NCBI GenBank assembly: GCA_044463945.1
Contig: JBIQLW010000008.1
Location: 54,341-118,340, forward strand
Source: 62-47 sp044463945
GTDB lineage: Bacteria; Pseudomonadota; Alphaproteobacteria; Rhizobiales; Xanthobacteraceae
Length of the DNA: 64,000 nt
Direction of reading: 5' to 3'
Made by a program: the position numbers and the translations under genes. The notes beneath the pieces were generated by a model. That model did no database searches and was not told the origin of the DNA. It saw only the letters and a list, made by a program, of their open reading frames with translations. This document shows positions 61,821-64,000 of this stretch, piece by piece (positions within the stretch are counted from its first letter, which is position 1; every line of letters begins with the position of its first letter).

Positions 61821-62999
61821 TCACTTCTTCGTCTTGCCGGGGTCTTTGACGTCCTTGAAGGTCTCGAACTCGATGTTGTAAAGCTCGCCGTCCTTCTTCT
61901 CGACCTTGCGGATATAGACGTTCTGCACGATGTCGCGCGTCTCGGGATCGATCGAGATCGGGCCGCGCGGACTTTCCCACGCCATGCCCTTCATCGCCGC
62001 GATCAGGGAATCGCCGTCGGCCTTGCCGCCGGTCTTCTTCAGCGCCTCATAGACCAGATGGATGCCGTCATAGCCGCCGACCGCCATGAAGCCCGGCCGC
62101 TGGTTGAACGCCTTCTTGTAGGCGGCGACGAAGTCCATGTTGGCCTGCGAGGGGTGCGCCGCCGAATAGATGTGCGCCGTCACCGCGCCGAGCGCCGAAT
62201 CGCCCATGCCGTTGAGCAGGTCGTCGTCCATCACGTCGCCCGGCCCGATCACCTTGATGCCGCTCTTGTCGAGGCCACGCTCGGCATATTGCTTCATGAA
62301 GTTGCCGCCCTGCCCGGCCGGCACGAACACGAACATCGCATCCGGCTTGGCGTCCTTCATCCGTTGCAGGAACGGCGCGAAGTCGGGGTTGGCCAGCGGC
62401 ACCTTGACCTCCTCGACCACCTGGCCGCCGCCGGCGGTGAAATGCTCCTTGAAGAATTTCAGCGCGTCATGGCCGGGGGCGTAGTCCGAGGTCAGCGTCG
62501 CCACCTTCTTGATGCCGTTCTTCACCGCCCAGTCGCCGATGATGGTGGAGGACTGCGCCAGGGTGAAGCTGGTGCGCACGATATAGGGCGAGCGCTCGGT
62601 GATGACCGAGGTGCCCGCCGCCATCACGATCTCCGGCACCTTGGCCTGGGTCGCGAGCGGCGCGGCCGCGAACGCCGCCGGCGTCACGCCGAAACCGGCG
62701 ATGATGTTGACCTTGTCGTTGACGATCAGCTCCTGCGCCAGCCGCTTGGTATTGTCAGGCAGCGCCGCGTCGTCCTTGAGGATCACCTCGATCTTCTTGC
62801 CGGCGACGGTGTCGCCGTGCTGCTGCATGTAGAGCTTCACGGCGTTGTCGATCTGCTTGCCGGTGGAGGCCTGTCCGCCGGTCATCGGCACGATCAGGCC
62901 GATCTTGACGGCGTCCTGCGCCTGCGCCGCGACAGCGGAGGCGCCCAGCAGCAGACCCGCGGCGGCTGCCTTCAACAGCGTGGTTGCGCGAATGAACAT
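61821..62999 (-). CDS. livK: Branched-chain amino acid ABC transporter substrate-binding protein LivK
   Basis: Periplasmic protein of 392 residues with a signal peptide (MFIRATTLLKAAAAGLLLGA, cut near AQAQD). VKIGLIVPMTGGQASTGKQI and ERSPYIVRTSFTLAQS are Leu/Ile/Val-binding protein features. GGAGGAG lies five bases before ATG 62999; the frame also has a GTG at 63005. Its ligand may be a branched-chain amino acid, amide or aromatic acid, since the family is broad. Confidence 0.92.
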   Translation of the reverse strand: MFIRATTLLKAAAAGLLLGASAVAAQAQDAVKIGLIVPMTGGQASTGKQIDNAVKLYMQQHGDTVAGKKIEVILKDDAALPDNTKRLAQELIVNDKVNIIAGFGVTPAAFAAAPLATQAKVPEIVMAAGTSVITERSPYIVRTSFTLAQSSTIIGDWAVKNGIKKVATLTSDYAPGHDALKFFKEHFTAGGGQVVEEVKVPLANPDFAPFLQRMKDAKPDAMFVFVPAGQGGNFMKQYAERGLDKSGIKVIGPGDVMDDDLLNGMGDSALGAVTAHIYSAAHPSQANMDFVAAYKKAFNQRPGFMAVGGYDGIHLVYEALKKTGGKADGDSLIAAMKGMAWESPRGPISIDPETRDIVQNVYIRKVEKKDGELYNIEFETFKDVKDPGKTKK

Positions 63000-63313
63000 G
63001 AACACTCCTCCCCTCGGCTTTCTTGTCCGCTGCGGCGCAGCCGCGCCGCGCGGCCCGCATCCGTCTCACGCAACCGGACCTCGGCAGTCCAGCTTGCACA
63101 ATCGGAACCTCGCGGCCCGCCTGATATCACCGCGCCGGCTGGCGGTCGTGGCTCCAAATGGCTCATAAAAGCCACAACCGATCAACAGGATTTTAGCCAC
63201 AAAAAATTGGACAAAGCGAACGTTTAGGTGCAGTTGCGAACAGCCCGCTTTCGCAACGGTGATCGACTCGGCGACTGTTCGCCGGTGTCGGATGGAGAGC
63301 AGACAGACACGAC
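63000..63313. other. Intergenic region between livK and the DUF2939 gene
   Basis: These 314 bases separate divergent genes. Visible structures are TGGCT-CATAAA-AGCCA near 63158-63173 and a perfect 8-bp dyad GTTGCGAA/TTCGCAAC at 63233-63257. No gene is seen; both promoters must be here. Confidence 0.45.
63233..63257. promoter_or_regulatory. Inverted repeat upstream of the DUF2939 gene
   Basis: GTTGCGAA and TTCGCAAC are exact inverted copies separated by nine bases, 57 bp before the ATG. It may be an operator or a leader hairpin. Confidence 0.4.
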
Positions 63314-63904
63314 ATGCGCTGGCTTCTGGGGATCGTGGTCGCGGCCATCGCGCTGGCCGCCACCTATTACGGCTCGGCCCTCCACAGTCTTGCCGGCCTG
63401 GTAAGCGCCGCGCGCGCCGGCGACGGCGCCGCCATCGTGGCGCGCACCGACCTGCCCCGGCTGAGCCGCTCGCTCAGCGACCAGATCGTCACCGCCTATC
63501 TGGAGCGCGTCGGCACGGGGCGGCACGTCGGCACCATGGAGAAGATGCTGGTCACGACCTACGGCGCCTCGGTCGCCGACGCGCTGGTGTCGAAGATGCT
63601 GACGGCGGAGAACCTGACCGAAATCCTCACCTCGGGCCGGCTCGCCGAGGCCAGATCGTCGTCCGCGCTGACGACCTTGCCGTCGCTCACCGACTTGCAG
63701 CACGTCAACCTGCTTGTCCAGCTCGGCCGGATGCACTTCATCAACCCGGTGAAGCTGAGCATTCGCATCAGCAAATCCGCCGACCCGGATCAGGCCACCG
63801 CGATCGTGCTGCACCGCAGTTCGCTGACGTGGAAGCTTTCGGGAATCCTGCTGCCGCGCGCCGCGCTACGCGACATCGCCGCAAGCCTGCCGGTGGCGCG
63901 ATAA
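63314..63904 (+). CDS. DUF2939-type membrane-anchored protein
   Basis: Protein of 196 residues with one N-terminal hydrophobic segment (WLLGIVVAAIALAATYYGSA) that is an anchor or signal. The following VSAARAGDGAAIVARTDLP with LSRSLSDQIV is the DUF2939 pattern: a residue-pair repeat around GD and a helix starting near the proline. The function is unknown. It appears monocistronic and is followed by a repeat copy at the window edge. Confidence 0.8.
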   Translation: MRWLLGIVVAAIALAATYYGSALHSLAGLVSAARAGDGAAIVARTDLPRLSRSLSDQIVTAYLERVGTGRHVGTMEKMLVTTYGASVADALVSKMLTAENLTEILTSGRLAEARSSSALTTLPSLTDLQHVNLLVQLGRMHFINPVKLSIRISKSADPDQATAIVLHRSSLTWKLSGILLPRAALRDIAASLPVAR

Positions 63905-63951
63905 AGCGTGATCGGCTTCAATTGAAGCGTGGGCCGTTACCCTGAAAGTTT

Positions 63952-64000
63952 GACCGGAAGTGCGTTCTCCGGGTGAATCTGCAACACGAAAGCCGTCATA
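63952..64000 (+). repeat. Start of another dispersed repeat copy, cut by the window edge
   Basis: It begins GACCGGAAGTGCG and runs to GCAACACGAAAGCCGTCAT, matching the reverse complement of the right end of the 61592-61786 element. It shows that the flank outside the hairpins is also part of the repeat. Confidence 0.65.

Overview
The window is GC-rich, gene-dense DNA from an alphaproteobacterium, most likely of the Bradyrhizobium/Rhodopseudomonas/Afipia group (Nitrobacteraceae). The grounds are the gene families, many ATGA-type gene overlaps, and intergenic palindromic repeats of the type common in that family. The assignment is inference from content, not a database match. I see no rRNA, tRNA, CRISPR, IS transposase or prophage genes.

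Left part (1-25441): mostly accessory transport and catabolism, in three regulated clusters. (i) 1-7317, minus strand: a LacI regulator, an FAD oxidoreductase, an IlvD/Edd-type dehydratase, a sugar-type ABC binding protein with two permeases, and the start of a GMC oxidoreductase. Two CG-centred LacI-type operators flank the lacI promoter. (ii) 7686-17440: an IclR regulator (plus strand) diverges from a crotonase, an acyl-CoA-ligase-like enzyme, a Rossmann-fold protein, a molybdenum hydroxylase large subunit and a three-part TRAP transporter. A 37-nt block with the palindrome GTATCG-N5-CGATAC occurs before both the crotonase and the TRAP genes, tying the two halves into one probable regulon. 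(iii) 17536-23724: a NitT/TauT-type ABC transporter diverges from an enolase-superfamily enzyme, a second GMC oxidoreductase and a GntR/UTRA regulator, with a 20-bp dyad between the divergent genes. An outer-membrane protein follows (23738-25441) that looks like an Omp25-type barrel fused to an omptin-type protease barrel.

Middle part (25704-46188): a TPP-dependent decarboxylase/synthase homologue, an L,D-transpeptidase next to a DUF2927 protein with no ordinary start codon, isovaleryl-CoA dehydrogenase, a CYP153-type alkane hydroxylase P450, an acyl-CoA dehydrogenase/CoA-transferase/MaoC-hydratase trio, a BisC-type molybdoenzyme, an SDR, a hemolysin-III-type membrane protein, the YcjX-YcjF pair, a GT39 glycosyltransferase, a cold-shock protein, a conserved exported protein and a second CoA-transferase.

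Right part (46398-64000): a histidine kinase with a NarL-type response regulator, a MarR regulator, a PAS-containing chemoreceptor, a block covering the activated-methyl cycle (ahcY, metK, a methyltransferase, a MetE-like enzyme), a complete branched-chain amino acid ABC transporter (livFGMH and livK) and a DUF2939 protein. Dispersed repeats, at least one with 9-bp terminal inverted repeats, occupy several intergenic gaps.
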